In this document: piece after piece, positions 16,928 to 26,996 of the stretch
Position numbering within the stretch: position 1 is the first letter of the stretch
How the letters are laid out: every line of letters starts with the position of its first letter
DNA from: Dokdonella sp041395345
Lineage (GTDB): Bacteria > Pseudomonadota > Gammaproteobacteria > Xanthomonadales > Rhodanobacteraceae
NCBI RefSeq assembly: GCF_041395345.1
Contig: NZ_JAWLAR010000021.1
Span: 6,709-70,708 of the forward strand
DNA: 64,000 nucleotides
Direction of reading: 5' to 3'
Made by a program: the position numbers and the translations under genes
Notes under the pieces: model-generated
What the model saw: only the letters and a program-made list of their open reading frames with translations
Databases searched by the model: none
What the model was told of the DNA's origin: nothing

Positions 16928-17511
16928 TTCGACGGCTCGCCGCCCACGTCATTCTGGCAACGCTGCTGCTTTGTGCGCCGGCGCATGCCGAGCCGTCGAA
17001 GTCACTTCCCGGTGATTCGATCTACCAGCTCGATATTCCGCTGGTCGATCAGGATGGCAAAGCGCACGCCTTGCCTTCCCTGCGCGGGCAACCACGCATC
17101 ATCAGCATGTTCTACGCATCCTGCCCGTACATGTGCCCGTTGATCATCGACACCGCCCGCATGACCGATCGAAAACTCGATCCGGCACAACAAAACAAGC
17201 TGCCCGTGCTGATGGTAAGCATGGATGCCAAGCGCGACGATCCCGCCGCGCTGAAGGCATTGGCGGCACAACGCAAGATCGACACGACGCAATGGACCCT
17301 CGCCCGCACAGACGCCGCTAACGTACGCAAGCTCGCCGCAGTGCTCGGCATCCGATACCGCGAGCTCGACGACGGCGAATTCAGCCACACCAGCGTACTG
17401 ATCCTGCTCGACGCAGAAGGCCGGATCGTTGCCCGCACCGAAACGATGGGCAAGACCGATCCGGATTTTGTCGAAGCGGTCGAGCGAGCACTGGATTCGT
17501 CCGGATCCTGA
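16924..17511 (+). CDS. SCO1/SenC-family copper chaperone
   Basis: A 195-residue periplasmic thioredoxin-fold protein with a cleavable signal (LLLCAPAHA). The copper site is complete: CPYMCP near residue 67 and a distal His in FSHTSVLIL. SCO proteins insert copper into oxidases or act as thiol reductases; its coupling to nirV and nirK suggests that it loads or protects NirK copper sites, though service to the cbb3 oxidase is also possible. It ends the nirK operon. Confidence 0.93.
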   Translation: MIRRLAAHVILATLLLCAPAHAEPSKSLPGDSIYQLDIPLVDQDGKAHALPSLRGQPRIISMFYASCPYMCPLIIDTARMTDRKLDPAQQNKLPVLMVSMDAKRDDPAALKALAAQRKIDTTQWTLARTDAANVRKLAAVLGIRYRELDDGEFSHTSVLILLDAEGRIVARTETMGKTDPDFVEAVERALDSSGS

Positions 17512-17964
17512 GTCCTGGCATGCTCCTGTCCGCAGGCCTGGCAGCGGGCGGGTATTTGGTCCTGGATTTCGCGCTCGCGCATGGCTCGACTGCCACAAGC
17601 CCGACTTCTCGCGCAGCGCCCAGCAGGTTCCTGCAAGCCCGCTGCGAGCGTACCGTCATGAGCAGGGTCTCCAGCCTGGCCATGCCGGACCCACCCGACC
17701 GGGTGTTGCCGAGGCTCCTTGAGTTCAGGTTTCTTCGCGACTCCAAAGCGTCCGTACAAAAGCGATCCAGGCGTTCGCGATCTTCAGGCTGAACCCCGCC
17801 CCTCGAATTTCATGCTGGGCCCTGAATGACTTCCCGCTAAATTGCCATTGCGCTGCTTCCGCGTGGCAGAATGAAATGCGTGTCTAGATAACTAGAGACA
17901 TAAGTAAATAGGGAAAAAGCAAACAGGATGCGTATTCTCCCGCACAACCAGAGGAGCGTTCACC
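17512..17964. other. Intergenic region, nothing recognised
   Basis: No convincing gene lies between the SCO gene and the DUF1328 gene. Short overlapping ORFs on both strands have no recognisable motifs. The last 100 bases are AT-rich (TCTAGATAACTAGAGA near 17883) and probably hold the promoter of the following small gene. Confidence 0.4.
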
Positions 17965-18135
17965 ATGTTGAAACTCGCGATCATCTTCGGAGTCATCTCG
18001 CTGATTGCAGGCGCACTGGGATTCACCGGTATCTCCGGTGCCAGCGCAGGCATCGCCAAGATCATCTTCTTCATATTCCTGGTCCTGCTCGCACTGGCGG
18101 TGGCAGGCGTGCTGCTGGGCGTCGCTGCTTTCTAG
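17965..18135 (+). CDS. DUF1328 (YtjA-type) small membrane protein
   Basis: A 56-residue, almost wholly hydrophobic protein starting MLKLAIIFGVISLIAGALGF and containing GISGASAGIAKIIFFIFL, the DUF1328 hallmark. Two membrane helices. AGAGGAG lies seven bases before the ATG. Members are widespread in proteobacteria; function is unknown, though they are often stress-induced. It is a single-gene unit. Confidence 0.9.
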   Translation: MLKLAIIFGVISLIAGALGFTGISGASAGIAKIIFFIFLVLLALAVAGVLLGVAAF

Positions 18136-18517
18136 AGCCCGTGACACGTGCTCTCCGCCGAGGCGTGGCCTGTCCCAGCCTCGCGGATGGCCCAGGCCTC
18201 GGCTGGCCGAACCGCTCCTTCCTCCCGAGCAGTCGAAGCGCGTTGGCGTGCGGGTTCTCAGCAGCCGAATGCTGCCTTTGGTCTTTTGCATCGTCGTCGT
18301 CTTGCCATGAGGGGATGGCTGGCGCCATGGACGATGCGCCGCTACGCGATGAGTGCCTGGACTGCATGCATGCGTGCGCAAGGCAGCGGCCAGCTTGTCT
18401 CGCTGGCCAGCTCATGGGTACGGATCGGTTCGCACTCGGCCACGCCAGTTCGATGCGGGGCTTGGGCGAGCTGCATGGGTAGAGCGTTTCGGGATGAACC
18501 GGGCCAGACCTTGCCGA
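18136..18517. other. Intergenic region, nothing recognised
   Basis: No supported gene. A short imperfect hairpin AGAGCCCGTG/CACGTGCTCT directly follows the DUF1328 stop and could end its transcript, but it has almost no loop and lacks a T-run. The rest is GC-rich with no RNA or repeat that I recognise. Confidence 0.35.
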
Positions 18518-20551
18518 TCAATCGCCACCCTGCGGATTCGCCGCAGTCGTCGCAGGCGCGGCGCAGACGACCGCCTTGCGCTGGGCGTCGTCCTTCGGTG
18601 CCTTGTACGGTTGGCCGATCTTGGGCAGGCGCGTGGCCAACGGTATGACCTTGCCGTTCAGACGCCAGTCGTAGAGAACGCTGAACGCGAGCACGCGGGC
18701 GACGTAGTCGCGTGTTTCCTTGTACGGAATGGTCTCGATGAAGAAGTCCGGCTCGAGATCGGGGCGTGCGCCGAGCCAGCGTCCGACCGGGACGCCGCCG
18801 GCGTTGTAGGCGGCGCTGGCAAGCCACGGACTGCCCTGATACTGGCGTGCCATCTGGCCGAGGAACATCGTGCCAAGCTGAATGTTGAGTCCGGGTTCGA
18901 ACAGGTCACTGGGCTTGGAGTAGGGAAGCTTCGCTGACTTGGCAACCTTGTTGGCAACGCTCGGCAGCAACTGCATGAGTCCGTAGGCGTCGGCGTGTGA
19001 GCGTGCATCGCTCATCCAGGCGCTCTCGGCGCGGATGATCGCGTAGGACCAGGCCGGGTCGACACCGACCTCGCGGGCGACCCGGGTGACTCGTGGCCTT
19101 TGCGCGAGCGGAAAGCGCTGCTCGTAGTAGGTGAGGGTGTCGCTGTCGGAGGACAGCAGAAAGATCGGGCGATCGTACCAGTCGTTGCGGTAGGCCAGAT
19201 CCGCGGCCAGCAGCTTCTCCTGTGCATCGAACTTGGTCAGCGCGAAACTCCATTCGCGTCGCGCCGGGGTGAGCTCGCCCATGGCGTAAAACTCGAATGC
19301 GCGGGCGAGGTCGGGCTGTACGGCCATCGCCTGCTCAGCGGCCTTGTCGGCATTGATCGTCGACGGACAAATCGAATACGGGGCCTTGATCCAGTCTGCG
19401 GCGAGGAAGCCATGGAAGTTGGCCTCGCTTGCGACCGCGGCGAACTCGGGTGCCGCTTCGGCGTCGCGACCGAGCTTGCTCAGCATGCGTGCGCGCAGAT
19501 AGCGCCAGCGTGCATCGGCGAGTTGTTCCGGTTCCATTGCATCAAGCGCGGCCAGGGTTTCATTCCAGTCAAGCTTGGCCAGTGCTACACGCACCCGCCA
19601 TTCGCGTGATGTATCGTCCTGCGCGTCGTCCGGCAAGGCCTTGAGTCGCGCAAGAGCATCGTCGCCGTAGTTCGTCGCACGATAGATGGCGATCGCATTG
19701 ACGACCCGATTCTTCTGTTGCGGCGTCCAGCTGAACTTGCTCTCGAGCTTGTCCCAGAGTGCTTCTGCTGCAGCGCTGTTCTTGCGTGCATAGCGATACA
19801 TGCCGAGTGAAACGGCATCGCGATTGCGCGGCGTATCGGTCCAGCTGCCGGCCTTGGCGAGTGCGCCGGCCGGATCGCGCACGCTGGCGGCAATGCGTTG
19901 CGCCGCGGCCCTGTCGCTTGCATCGAACAGGCTGGAAATGGTGGATACGGTGCCGGGATTGGCGGCTTCGGCGGCCGCCTCGATGCGTTTCCAGATTTCG
20001 GCATCGTCGAGTTCGCCGTTCTGACGTGCCCAGGTGAACAGGGGTTCGCACATCGACGGTGTCGGGCGCGGCTGCATCCAGAGCGACTCGATATCCTCCG
20101 CGTAGGTCGGCTTCTCTCCGGCAGCAATGCGCGCGCGCTGGTGTGCGCAACGAAGGTCGATGGCCTGGCTGTCCACCCAGAGCGAGCGAAAGGCCGGCCA
20201 GTTGCTCTTGTCGGCAAGTGCACGCAGTGTTGTTTCGGTCAGGGTTCGCGCGACCAGGGTGTCCGGCCAGCGCGTGTTGAAGGCCTGGACCTGGGCGGTG
20301 GAAGGTGTGGCATTGCCGCGCTCGAGCAGGGCCAGTTCGAGATAGGGAAGCAGGGGGTAGTCGGCAAGGTCGACCACGTACGGCTTCCAGGCGTCGGCCG
20401 GACCCCGTTCGATCGCGTGCATGGCGTTGCGGTAATGCTGGCGCTGCTCGCTGCGGTCGCTGGCTGCGAGAGCCTGATGGCTGGTAGCGATGGAAAAGAG
20501 ACAGAGCAGGGTTGCGTACAGGGATGGTGTCGCGACTTTTCGATTTCTCAT
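18518..20551 (-). CDS. slt: Soluble lytic murein transglycosylase (Slt70 family)
   Basis: A 677-residue periplasmic enzyme that cleaves peptidoglycan to 1,6-anhydromuropeptides. ATG 20551 gives a basic start and signal peptide (LCLFSIATSHQALAA); upstream codons are extension only. A long alpha-helical superhelix domain precedes the C-terminal goose-lysozyme-like domain with catalytic Glu in IRAESAWMSDARSHADAYGLMQLLP and NIQLGTMFLGQM, SAAYNAGGVPVGRW, ETIPYKETRDYV. Length and order match Slt70. Confidence 0.95.
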   Translation of the reverse strand: MRNRKVATPSLYATLLCLFSIATSHQALAASDRSEQRQHYRNAMHAIERGPADAWKPYVVDLADYPLLPYLELALLERGNATPSTAQVQAFNTRWPDTLVARTLTETTLRALADKSNWPAFRSLWVDSQAIDLRCAHQRARIAAGEKPTYAEDIESLWMQPRPTPSMCEPLFTWARQNGELDDAEIWKRIEAAAEAANPGTVSTISSLFDASDRAAAQRIAASVRDPAGALAKAGSWTDTPRNRDAVSLGMYRYARKNSAAAEALWDKLESKFSWTPQQKNRVVNAIAIYRATNYGDDALARLKALPDDAQDDTSREWRVRVALAKLDWNETLAALDAMEPEQLADARWRYLRARMLSKLGRDAEAAPEFAAVASEANFHGFLAADWIKAPYSICPSTINADKAAEQAMAVQPDLARAFEFYAMGELTPARREWSFALTKFDAQEKLLAADLAYRNDWYDRPIFLLSSDSDTLTYYEQRFPLAQRPRVTRVAREVGVDPAWSYAIIRAESAWMSDARSHADAYGLMQLLPSVANKVAKSAKLPYSKPSDLFEPGLNIQLGTMFLGQMARQYQGSPWLASAAYNAGGVPVGRWLGARPDLEPDFFIETIPYKETRDYVARVLAFSVLYDWRLNGKVIPLATRLPKIGQPYKAPKDDAQRKAVVCAAPATTAANPQGGD

Positions 20552-20693
20552 CGGCCCAGTGTATCGCGCCGCCGGATCGGGTCCCAAGGGGATTCGATTG
20601 CAAGCCGGCAACCGCGTTGCAAGAGTTTTCAGACTCGAGGAGCCGGGCAACGGCTAGAATTGCGGCACTCCCGACGCGCCGAGAACCCCCCGC

Positions 20694-21764
20694 TTGTCTG
20701 CGACACTTTCCACTGCAACTTCGGACGCTGCGCTGGATGCCTTGCACCACGCGCTCGGCGCAGGCGTGGTTGATTGGCCCGCAGACGATCGCGTGCTGTT
20801 CCTGCGGGCCCGCGACGGGCACTGGTGGTACGGACATTCGCGCAAGGAATGGGTCTGCCAGCAGAGTTTCAAGCCGTTCGCCGCAGCGCTTGAACGCTCG
20901 GGACTTCAGGTACGTGAACCGCTTGAGGGCGAGAAATTCCCGCTGGTGCTGGTATTGCCTCCGAGGCAACGCGATGAAGCCAGGGCCTTGCTGGCACGCG
21001 CGCTCTTGCATGGTCTGCCCGGTGGCACCGTGCTTGCCGCGATGGCCAACAGTGAGGGTGCGCGTACCGGAGAATCCGACTTCCGCAAGCTGGCTGGCTC
21101 CGCGCAGGTGCTTTCCAAGCATCACTGTCGGGTCTTCTGGAGTTCGCCCGTTGACTCGAATATCGACCACGATCTGCTCTCGGAGTGGCTGGCGCTGGAC
21201 GCACCAAGAACCATAGCCGGCGGTCGCTACCTGAGCAGGCCCGGTCTGTTCGCCTGGAACCGAATCGATCGGGCTTCGGCCTTGCTGGCCGCCCACTTGC
21301 CGAAGGATCTCTCGGGTCGGATCGCCGACCTGGGCGCCGGCTATGGCTACCTTGCCGGTGAAGTCCTGCGCCGATGCCCCGGAGTTACCGCCCTCGACCT
21401 CTACGAGGCCGAGGCGCGGGCGATAGAACCGGCGCTCGGCAATCTCGAGGCACTACGCGCCGAAAGCGGCAGGGAGATCGAAATCAACGTGCATTGGCAC
21501 GACGTCACCGCAGGACTGTCGCGTCGCTACGATGCGATCGTGAGCAATCCGCCGTTCCATCAGGGCCGTGCCGACCAACCCGAACTGGGGCAGGCTTTCA
21601 TTGCCGTCGCCGCGGATGCGCTGAATGCATCCGGCAGCCTGTGGTTGGTGGCCAACCGTCATTTGCCCTACGAGGCGACGCTGAGAGCCCGCTTCTCCCA
21701 TGTGGAAACATGCGCACTCGAGGACGGCTTCAAGGTCTTTCAGGCCAGCGGAGTCCGCGCATGA
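20694..21764 (+). CDS. rsmC: 16S rRNA (guanine1207-N2)-methyltransferase-like
   Basis: A 356-residue protein with duplicated methyltransferase folds: a degenerate N-terminal half and an active C-terminal half. SAM-binding DLGAGYGYLAGEVLRRCP is followed by DLYEAEARAIEPA and the N2-guanine motif SNPPFHQG. RsmC methylates G1207 of 16S rRNA. The start is TTG 20694, with no upstream ATG in frame. Its stop overlaps the next gene's start. Confidence 0.88.
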   Translation: MSATLSTATSDAALDALHHALGAGVVDWPADDRVLFLRARDGHWWYGHSRKEWVCQQSFKPFAAALERSGLQVREPLEGEKFPLVLVLPPRQRDEARALLARALLHGLPGGTVLAAMANSEGARTGESDFRKLAGSAQVLSKHHCRVFWSSPVDSNIDHDLLSEWLALDAPRTIAGGRYLSRPGLFAWNRIDRASALLAAHLPKDLSGRIADLGAGYGYLAGEVLRRCPGVTALDLYEAEARAIEPALGNLEALRAESGREIEINVHWHDVTAGLSRRYDAIVSNPPFHQGRADQPELGQAFIAVAADALNASGSLWLVANRHLPYEATLRARFSHVETCALEDGFKVFQASGVRA

Positions 21765-22477
21765 GGCTGGTCAGGATGATTGCCAACCTTGGATACGGCA
21801 GTCGTCGCGAAGTCGCGATGATGTTTCGCGAGGGCCGCGTAACCGATGCCGACGGCGAGGTCCTGTACGCAGACGACAAGCGCGAGCACGCCGAGATCCG
21901 CCTCGACGGTGAGCCGCTTGATCCGCCCCAGGGACTTTGCCTGGTGCTGAACAAGCCGGCAGGGGTGACCTGCTCGACCAGGGACACAGGACGGCTTGTC
22001 CACGAATTGCTGCCGGAACGCTTTGCCCTGCGCAATCCGAAGTTGTCGACCGTGGGCCGGCTGGATCGCGAAACCACGGGTCTGCTGCTGCTGACTGACG
22101 ATGGCGCGCTGCTGCACCGGATCATTTCGCCCAGGTCACGGATCGCGAAAGTCTATGAGGCCGAGCTGGCCGAGGATCTGCGTGGCGATGAAGTGGGCAC
22201 GTTTGCCAGTGGTAATCTCATGCTCGAATCCGAACAGACGCCTCTACTGCCCGCCGAGCTCGAAGCGCTGGCTCCGCGCAAGGCACGCCTGACCCTGCAC
22301 GAGGGCCGCTACCACCAGGCCCGGCGCATGTTTGCTGCGGTCGGAAACCACGTCTTGCACCTGCATCGCGTCGCCATCGGAGGCCTGACTCTGGACGGCC
22401 TTGAAGAGGGCGCATGGCGCACCCTCGACCCGGGCGGCATCCAGCGTGTATTTGCTGCCGAAACGGAGCAGGAATGA
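21761..22477 (+). CDS. rsuA: 16S rRNA pseudouridine synthase (RsuA/RluB family)
   Basis: A 238-residue enzyme with an N-terminal S4 RNA-binding domain (MIANLGYGSRREVAMMFREG) and the catalytic motif GRLDRETTGLLLLTDDG, whose Asp attacks uridine. KPAGVTCS and the C-terminal EGRYHQARRMFAAVGNHVLHLHR are typical of RsuA, which modifies U516. ATG 21761 overlaps the rsmC stop, and the gene ends overlapping the DUF1415 start: a translationally coupled trio. Confidence 0.92.
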   Translation: MRLVRMIANLGYGSRREVAMMFREGRVTDADGEVLYADDKREHAEIRLDGEPLDPPQGLCLVLNKPAGVTCSTRDTGRLVHELLPERFALRNPKLSTVGRLDRETTGLLLLTDDGALLHRIISPRSRIAKVYEAELAEDLRGDEVGTFASGNLMLESEQTPLLPAELEALAPRKARLTLHEGRYHQARRMFAAVGNHVLHLHRVAIGGLTLDGLEEGAWRTLDPGGIQRVFAAETEQE

Positions 22478-23061
22478 CTCGCGAAGCGGATCAGGAGCAG
22501 TTGTCCGAAGGCGACCGCACGGCCATCGCGAGCATCCGGCAATGGATCGAGCGCGCCGTGATTGGCCTCAATCTGTGCCCGTTCGCTCGTGCGCCTCATG
22601 TCTCGCAACGAATTCGTTACCGGGTCAGTCAGGCCGTCGATACCGAAGCGCTTCTCGATGATTTATGCAGTGAACTGCAAAGCCTGCGTGCGGCCGATGC
22701 GTCCGATTGCGAGACGACCTTGCTGATCATTCCGCATGTGCTCGCGGACTTCCTCGATTTCAACGACTTTCTGGACGAGGCCGACGCTGCGATCGAGGTG
22801 CTCGGATTGGAAGGGGAAATCCAGGTCGCCAGCTTTCATCCGCACTACCAGTTTGCCGGTACCTCTGCCGATGACATCGAGAATTTCAGCAACCGCTCTC
22901 CGCACCCTGTCCTTCACCTGTTGCGCGAAGCCAGCATCGAGAAAGCGGTCGACGCGATGGCCGACAGTGAAGAGATATACCGGCGCAACATGGCGACCCT
23001 GCGCACGCTGGGACCACGCGGCTGGGCCGACTTGTGGCGTGACCCTGACGAGAACGCGTAA
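22474..23061 (+). CDS. DUF1415 protein
   Basis: A 195-residue soluble protein. The DUF1415 signature is plain: WIERAVIGLNLCPFARAP, LLIIPHVLADFLDFNDFLD, and ASFHPHYQFAGTSADDIENFSNRSPHPVLHLLRE. The conserved Cys, His and Asp residues suggest an enzyme, but no activity is known to me. It is coupled to rsuA by an ATGA overlap. Confidence 0.9.
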   Translation: MTREADQEQLSEGDRTAIASIRQWIERAVIGLNLCPFARAPHVSQRIRYRVSQAVDTEALLDDLCSELQSLRAADASDCETTLLIIPHVLADFLDFNDFLDEADAAIEVLGLEGEIQVASFHPHYQFAGTSADDIENFSNRSPHPVLHLLREASIEKAVDAMADSEEIYRRNMATLRTLGPRGWADLWRDPDENA

Positions 23062-23124
23062 CATCGGATGCGGAGATGGCGGCCCCGGTCGCTGTGCGCC
23101 AGGCACTTTCCAACAGGGGGAGGC

Positions 23125-24969
23125 GTGAAAAGGCCAGCATCCCGGAGATGGAACAAGCTGCGGTCCGGATGGCGCGTCTGCCTGCTCGCCATGGTCGGAA
23201 TCGGATTGCTGCTGGCAGGCGCCACCGAAGCTGCGCAAAAACCCGTGGTGCTCAAGCCGGGACAGGAGATTGTTGACCTTGCGCCCGGCACCTCCTATCT
23301 CGTCGACCCCGATTCCAGTGCCGGTGCCGAGGATCTGTTCAGGCAGCTCGGCAGCGAGGAATTCCAGCCCTTGCCAAATGGCAGCGCCACGTTCGGGTTT
23401 GTCGATGGCACCTACTGGTTTCATGTCCGGCTGATCAACGAAAACCCGCTGGCGCATCGACAGGTGCTTGTACTCGGTTATGTCCTGCTCGATGAAATCG
23501 ACGTCTATCTCCGTCGTGCCGATGGCTCGATCACGCATGCGACATCGGGAGATTTTCGTCCGTTCAGCGATCGCGCCTTCAGCTACCGCGAACCGAACTT
23601 CATTGTTGACCTCGCCGACTTCGAGCAGGCCGACCTGCTCGTCCGCGTGCGCAGCAAGAGTTCGATGCAGGTTCCGTTGACGCTCTATTCGCAAAAAGCG
23701 TTCTTCGAGCTGGCCCGCGATTCGCAATTCGGCGTCGGGCTCTACTACGGCATCCTGCTCGCCCTGCTCTTCTATAACCTGATCCTGTTCCTGTCGCTGC
23801 GAGACTGGAACTATTTCTTCTACGTGCTGCATGTCAGCGGTACCGGAATGGCCTTGTTCTGCCTGAACGGTCTTGCGTTCGAGTTCTTCTGGCCGCAATC
23901 GCCGTGGCTGGCCAACGTCGCCGTTCCGATGTCGATGTCGCTCGGGATGCTCTGCATGCATCAGTTCGTGCGCCGTTTCCTCGATCTGCGCACGCGCCTT
24001 CCGGCAGGCAATCGCATACTGCTCGGATTCATGGCCTTCCATGCGGTGATGTTCCTGCTGTCGATGTTCATCGACTACCGGGTGGCGATTCTGCTCGGAA
24101 CGGCATCCGTGATTCCGGGAAGCGCGATGATGCTGGGGAGTTGCCTGATCCTCGCCCGACGCGGTGACCCTGCGGCGAAAATCCTCCTCTTCGCCTGGAG
24201 CATGTTGCTGGTCGGCGTGACCGCCTATGCGATGGTTTCGTTCGGCCTGCTGCCCAAGGTCTTCGCGACCGAGTACGGTATCCAGCTCGGTTCCGCGCTC
24301 GAGATGATCCTGCTTTCGTTTGCCCTGGCCTACCGTTTTGCGGAACTGCGCGAGGAAAACGTGCGTATCGTGCAATCGGCAAGGAATGAGCTCGAGCAGC
24401 GGGTCGGCGAGCGCACCCGCGAACTCTCCACCACGCTCTCCGAACTGGCGGTCGCGAACGATCGATTGCGCGAATCGAGCCTGCGCGATGGCCTGACCGG
24501 CGTCTACAACCGGCGCTACTTCGACGCGGCGTTCGAAACCGTACTTGCCGAGTGCCGCGCAAGCTCGCGATCGCTGGCCCTGCTGGTGGCCGACATCGAC
24601 CACTTCAAGAACGTGAACGATGAGGCCGGGCATCTGGTCGGCGACGATTGCCTGCGTATCGTGGCACGACACATCGAGCAGCTTGTCGGGCAGGATGGCA
24701 GCGTCATTCGCTACGGTGGTGAGGAATTCGTCGTGATCCTTCCCGGCTTCGACAAGACCGCGACACGAGGCCTGGCCGAGTCGATCCGGATCAGGCTTGC
24801 CGAATCGGCGTTGCCCAGCCAGGGCGAATCCCTGCGCCTGACCATCAGCATCGGCGGCGTGGTGAGCATGCCGAATGATCATGCTTCCGCAATGGAACTG
24901 CTGCAGCGCGCCGACGCGGCCATGTACAAGGCCAAGAAGGAGGGTCGCAATCGTGTCGTGATGGCTTGA
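23125..24969 (+). CDS. Membrane diguanylate cyclase with 7TMR-DISM sensor
   Basis: About 614 aa. A signal peptide, then a periplasmic 7TMR-DISMED2 beta-domain (about residues 45-185, FVDGTYWFHVRL), seven membrane helices (about 190-390), a short coiled coil (ELEQRVGERTRELSTTLSELA), and a GGDEF domain with DGLTGVYNRRYFD, ADIDHFKNVND and the active site RYGGEEF. It should make cyclic di-GMP in response to an extracellular ligand or membrane state. GTG 23125 follows AGGGGGAGG and is preferred to the open frame reaching ATG 23068. Confidence 0.93.
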   Translation: MKRPASRRWNKLRSGWRVCLLAMVGIGLLLAGATEAAQKPVVLKPGQEIVDLAPGTSYLVDPDSSAGAEDLFRQLGSEEFQPLPNGSATFGFVDGTYWFHVRLINENPLAHRQVLVLGYVLLDEIDVYLRRADGSITHATSGDFRPFSDRAFSYREPNFIVDLADFEQADLLVRVRSKSSMQVPLTLYSQKAFFELARDSQFGVGLYYGILLALLFYNLILFLSLRDWNYFFYVLHVSGTGMALFCLNGLAFEFFWPQSPWLANVAVPMSMSLGMLCMHQFVRRFLDLRTRLPAGNRILLGFMAFHAVMFLLSMFIDYRVAILLGTASVIPGSAMMLGSCLILARRGDPAAKILLFAWSMLLVGVTAYAMVSFGLLPKVFATEYGIQLGSALEMILLSFALAYRFAELREENVRIVQSARNELEQRVGERTRELSTTLSELAVANDRLRESSLRDGLTGVYNRRYFDAAFETVLAECRASSRSLALLVADIDHFKNVNDEAGHLVGDDCLRIVARHIEQLVGQDGSVIRYGGEEFVVILPGFDKTATRGLAESIRIRLAESALPSQGESLRLTISIGGVVSMPNDHASAMELLQRADAAMYKAKKEGRNRVVMA

Positions 24970-25400
24970 GGTTGAGGCAGGAATGGCCCTGGTCGGACCT
25001 TGGCCACTGACCGGATTCGCCGTTGTGAAGCGCTTCGGCCCAGGCTCATTGCAGTCGGGAGAAAGCCGGTATCCATCTGGACTCTGTCCATCCCGAAAAT
25101 GGATCCCGTCCTTCGCCGGGATGAAGAAACCATGCGTGACTTCTCGATTCTGCCCGAACCACACTCCACCAAGGGTTCGCAATTCCTTCACGCAGCATCA
25201 AGTCCATGCTTTTGCTCGGACAACAGCAAGTGCAGGCTGAATATCCAGGTCCATTGCCCCTCGGAAGACTTCGCATTGCATACCGCTACCGAAGCACGCT
25301 TGTCGGGCCAGCCGCTACGCGAATGTTCGTTGCGGCCTCTTCGTTCTCGGTCCTGCTTGCGCCGGGATGACCAAAGGCAGTGAGCGTTGCCAGGTCAGGC
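24970..25400. other. Intergenic region with REP-like hairpins
   Basis: No gene is supported. Hairpin ATCCCGTCCTTCGCCGGGAT (25103-25122) and a related element in reverse orientation (GGTCCTGCTTGCGCCGGGATGACC, near 25350-25373) resemble the extragenic palindromes common in Xanthomonas-type genomes. The region lies between two convergent genes and probably serves as transcription end. Confidence 0.45.
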
Positions 25401-26254
25401 CTATTCGGTTCCGGCGTTGCTTGCCGATTGCTCCATGCGCAGGGTAGCCGGCAAATGGATCGTGGCGGCGATCGGCAAGTGATCCGAGACCAGCTGCGGA
25501 AGGGTTCTGAGATCGTCGACCCGCAGCGATGAAGACGCGAAGATGTGATCGATCGCCCTGTTCGGGGCCCAACTCGGAAAGGTGGCGGGCGGGTTTTCCG
25601 GTGGCTGCAGCGAGGTGCGCGCAAACAGGGCGCGCAACTCGGGACTTTCGATGGGCGTGTTCAGGTCGCCGACCAGGAGCGCATGGGGGTGGCCTTCAAG
25701 CAGCTCGGTGATATAGCCGAGTTGATGCGCTCGTGCCTGCGGGCCGAGCGAGAGATGCGCCACCAGCACCACCAGGGAGTGCTTGCCACTGCCGTAGCGC
25801 GCAAACAGAACGCCACGGCCCCGAATACGCCCGGGCAGGGGGTAATCGAGCACTTCCGCTGGCTTGATTCGCGACAACAAGCCATTGCTCGATGCAGCCA
25901 CCTTGGCCACGCGCCGATTCGGTTGATGGCTCCAGTAGGGGAAGCCCGCGTTCTCGGCGAGGTATTCGGTCTGGTTGAGAAAGCCCGAGCGCAGTGAACC
26001 GAAGTCGGCCTCCTGCAGGGCGACCAGATCGAAATCGCAAAGGACGTCCGCCAGATCATTCAGATTGGCACGCTTGCCCGTTGGCAGCACATGCTTCCAG
26101 CTTTGGGTGACGTACTCCCGATAGCGCTTGACCTGACCGCCAGCGAGGATGTTGCAACTCAGTACCCGCAGGCTGCTGGGGCTGGATGAATCGCGGGTGG
26201 GCAGTTCTCGGTCATCAGCTCGCTGTCGGTGCTGTTGTCGTCGACAGAGGCCAT
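25401..26254 (-). CDS. Endonuclease/exonuclease/phosphatase family protein
   Basis: Mg-dependent phosphoesterase fold. A clean frame covers 26090-25401, with VALQEADFGSLRSGFLNQTEY (metal-binding Glu), LLVGDLNTPIES (Asp/Asn) and VSDHLPI (Ser-Asp-His). The N-terminal strand, SLRVLSCNILAGGQVKRYREY, continues upstream in the same frame but without ATG; ATG 26254 lies in another frame, so an indel near 26.17 kb is needed. This marks the left edge of the error-rich block. Substrate unknown; relatives sit beside dsbA and cytochrome c4 in Xanthomonas relatives. Confidence 0.75.
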
Positions 26255-26319
26255 CGGGGGCCTTTGAAAACGAAGGCCGCCATCAGGCGGCCTTGGTCAG
26301 GATAACTTGCCGCAGATGC

Positions 26320-26996
26320 CTATTTCCCGGCTTTGGCTGCAGCTTTTTCGTCGTGTTCCTTCTTGACCAGATACTCGACCAGGGCAGACCTGGGGTGGCC
26401 ACCGGCCGAGGCACCGGTAATTCGGTACTTGCCATTGACGATCACACTGGGTGTGCCGTCCACACCGAGTTTTCGGGGCACCATTTCGAGTGCGAGCTTG
26501 CTCGGAGACTTCGAAGGAATAGGCGATCTGGCCGACTTCATATCCGCACCGTGCTCTCCGTAGAACGTCACGAGATGTCGCCAAACGAACGAAATGCACG
26601 ACGGATCGCGGTGGATCGCATCGAACATGGCCTGCTGGGTCTTCTTTTCCTGGATGCCCATGGCTTGGTGCCGAGAACGCACGCGCGAAGGCCTCCCATT
26701 GATCGCTGAAGATCGCCGGCAGATAGTCGAATTTCGCATAGGCCGGCAACTTGACTTGATCTCGTCTGCGTACGGCTGGAAGTGCGCGCAATGGATGCAG
26801 GCGTAGCTGAAGACCTCGAGGATCTTCGATCTTGTCGCCGCTGGAAGTCACGGGGGCGGATCGATCAGGAAGGCAGTTCTTGCCGGCTTCGCAGCCACGG
26901 CGCCGCGGCGGCGTGGTCCGAATGCTCCTGGGCACAGGCGTTGAAGGTAAGGGCAAGCAGTGCGCCAACCAGCATCTTGGGCAGGTATTTCAGCAT
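26320..26996 (-). CDS. dsbA: DsbA-family thiol:disulfide interchange protein, frame broken
   Basis: Periplasmic oxidoreductase of about 225 aa when frames are joined. Start ATG 26996, MLKYLPKMLVGALLALTFNAC, a signal peptide that may be a lipobox. The active site reads CIHC in a FSYACIHCAHFQPYADEI segment, the cis-Pro loop is DGTPSVIVNGKYRITG, and the end is LVEYLVKKEHDEK. At least three frame changes are required (near 26870, 26745 and 26680-26500). I regard these as sequence errors, because the conserved residues survive in the alternate frames. A second dsbA lies immediately upstream. Confidence 0.75.

Noticed and set aside
17520..17792. A 90-codon ORF after the SCO gene
   Set aside because: No ribosome site, no motif, and an Arg/Ser-rich translation typical of non-coding GC-rich DNA.
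22663..25191. An 842-codon minus-strand ORF
   Set aside because: It is antisense to the DUF1415 and diguanylate cyclase genes, both with full domain motifs.
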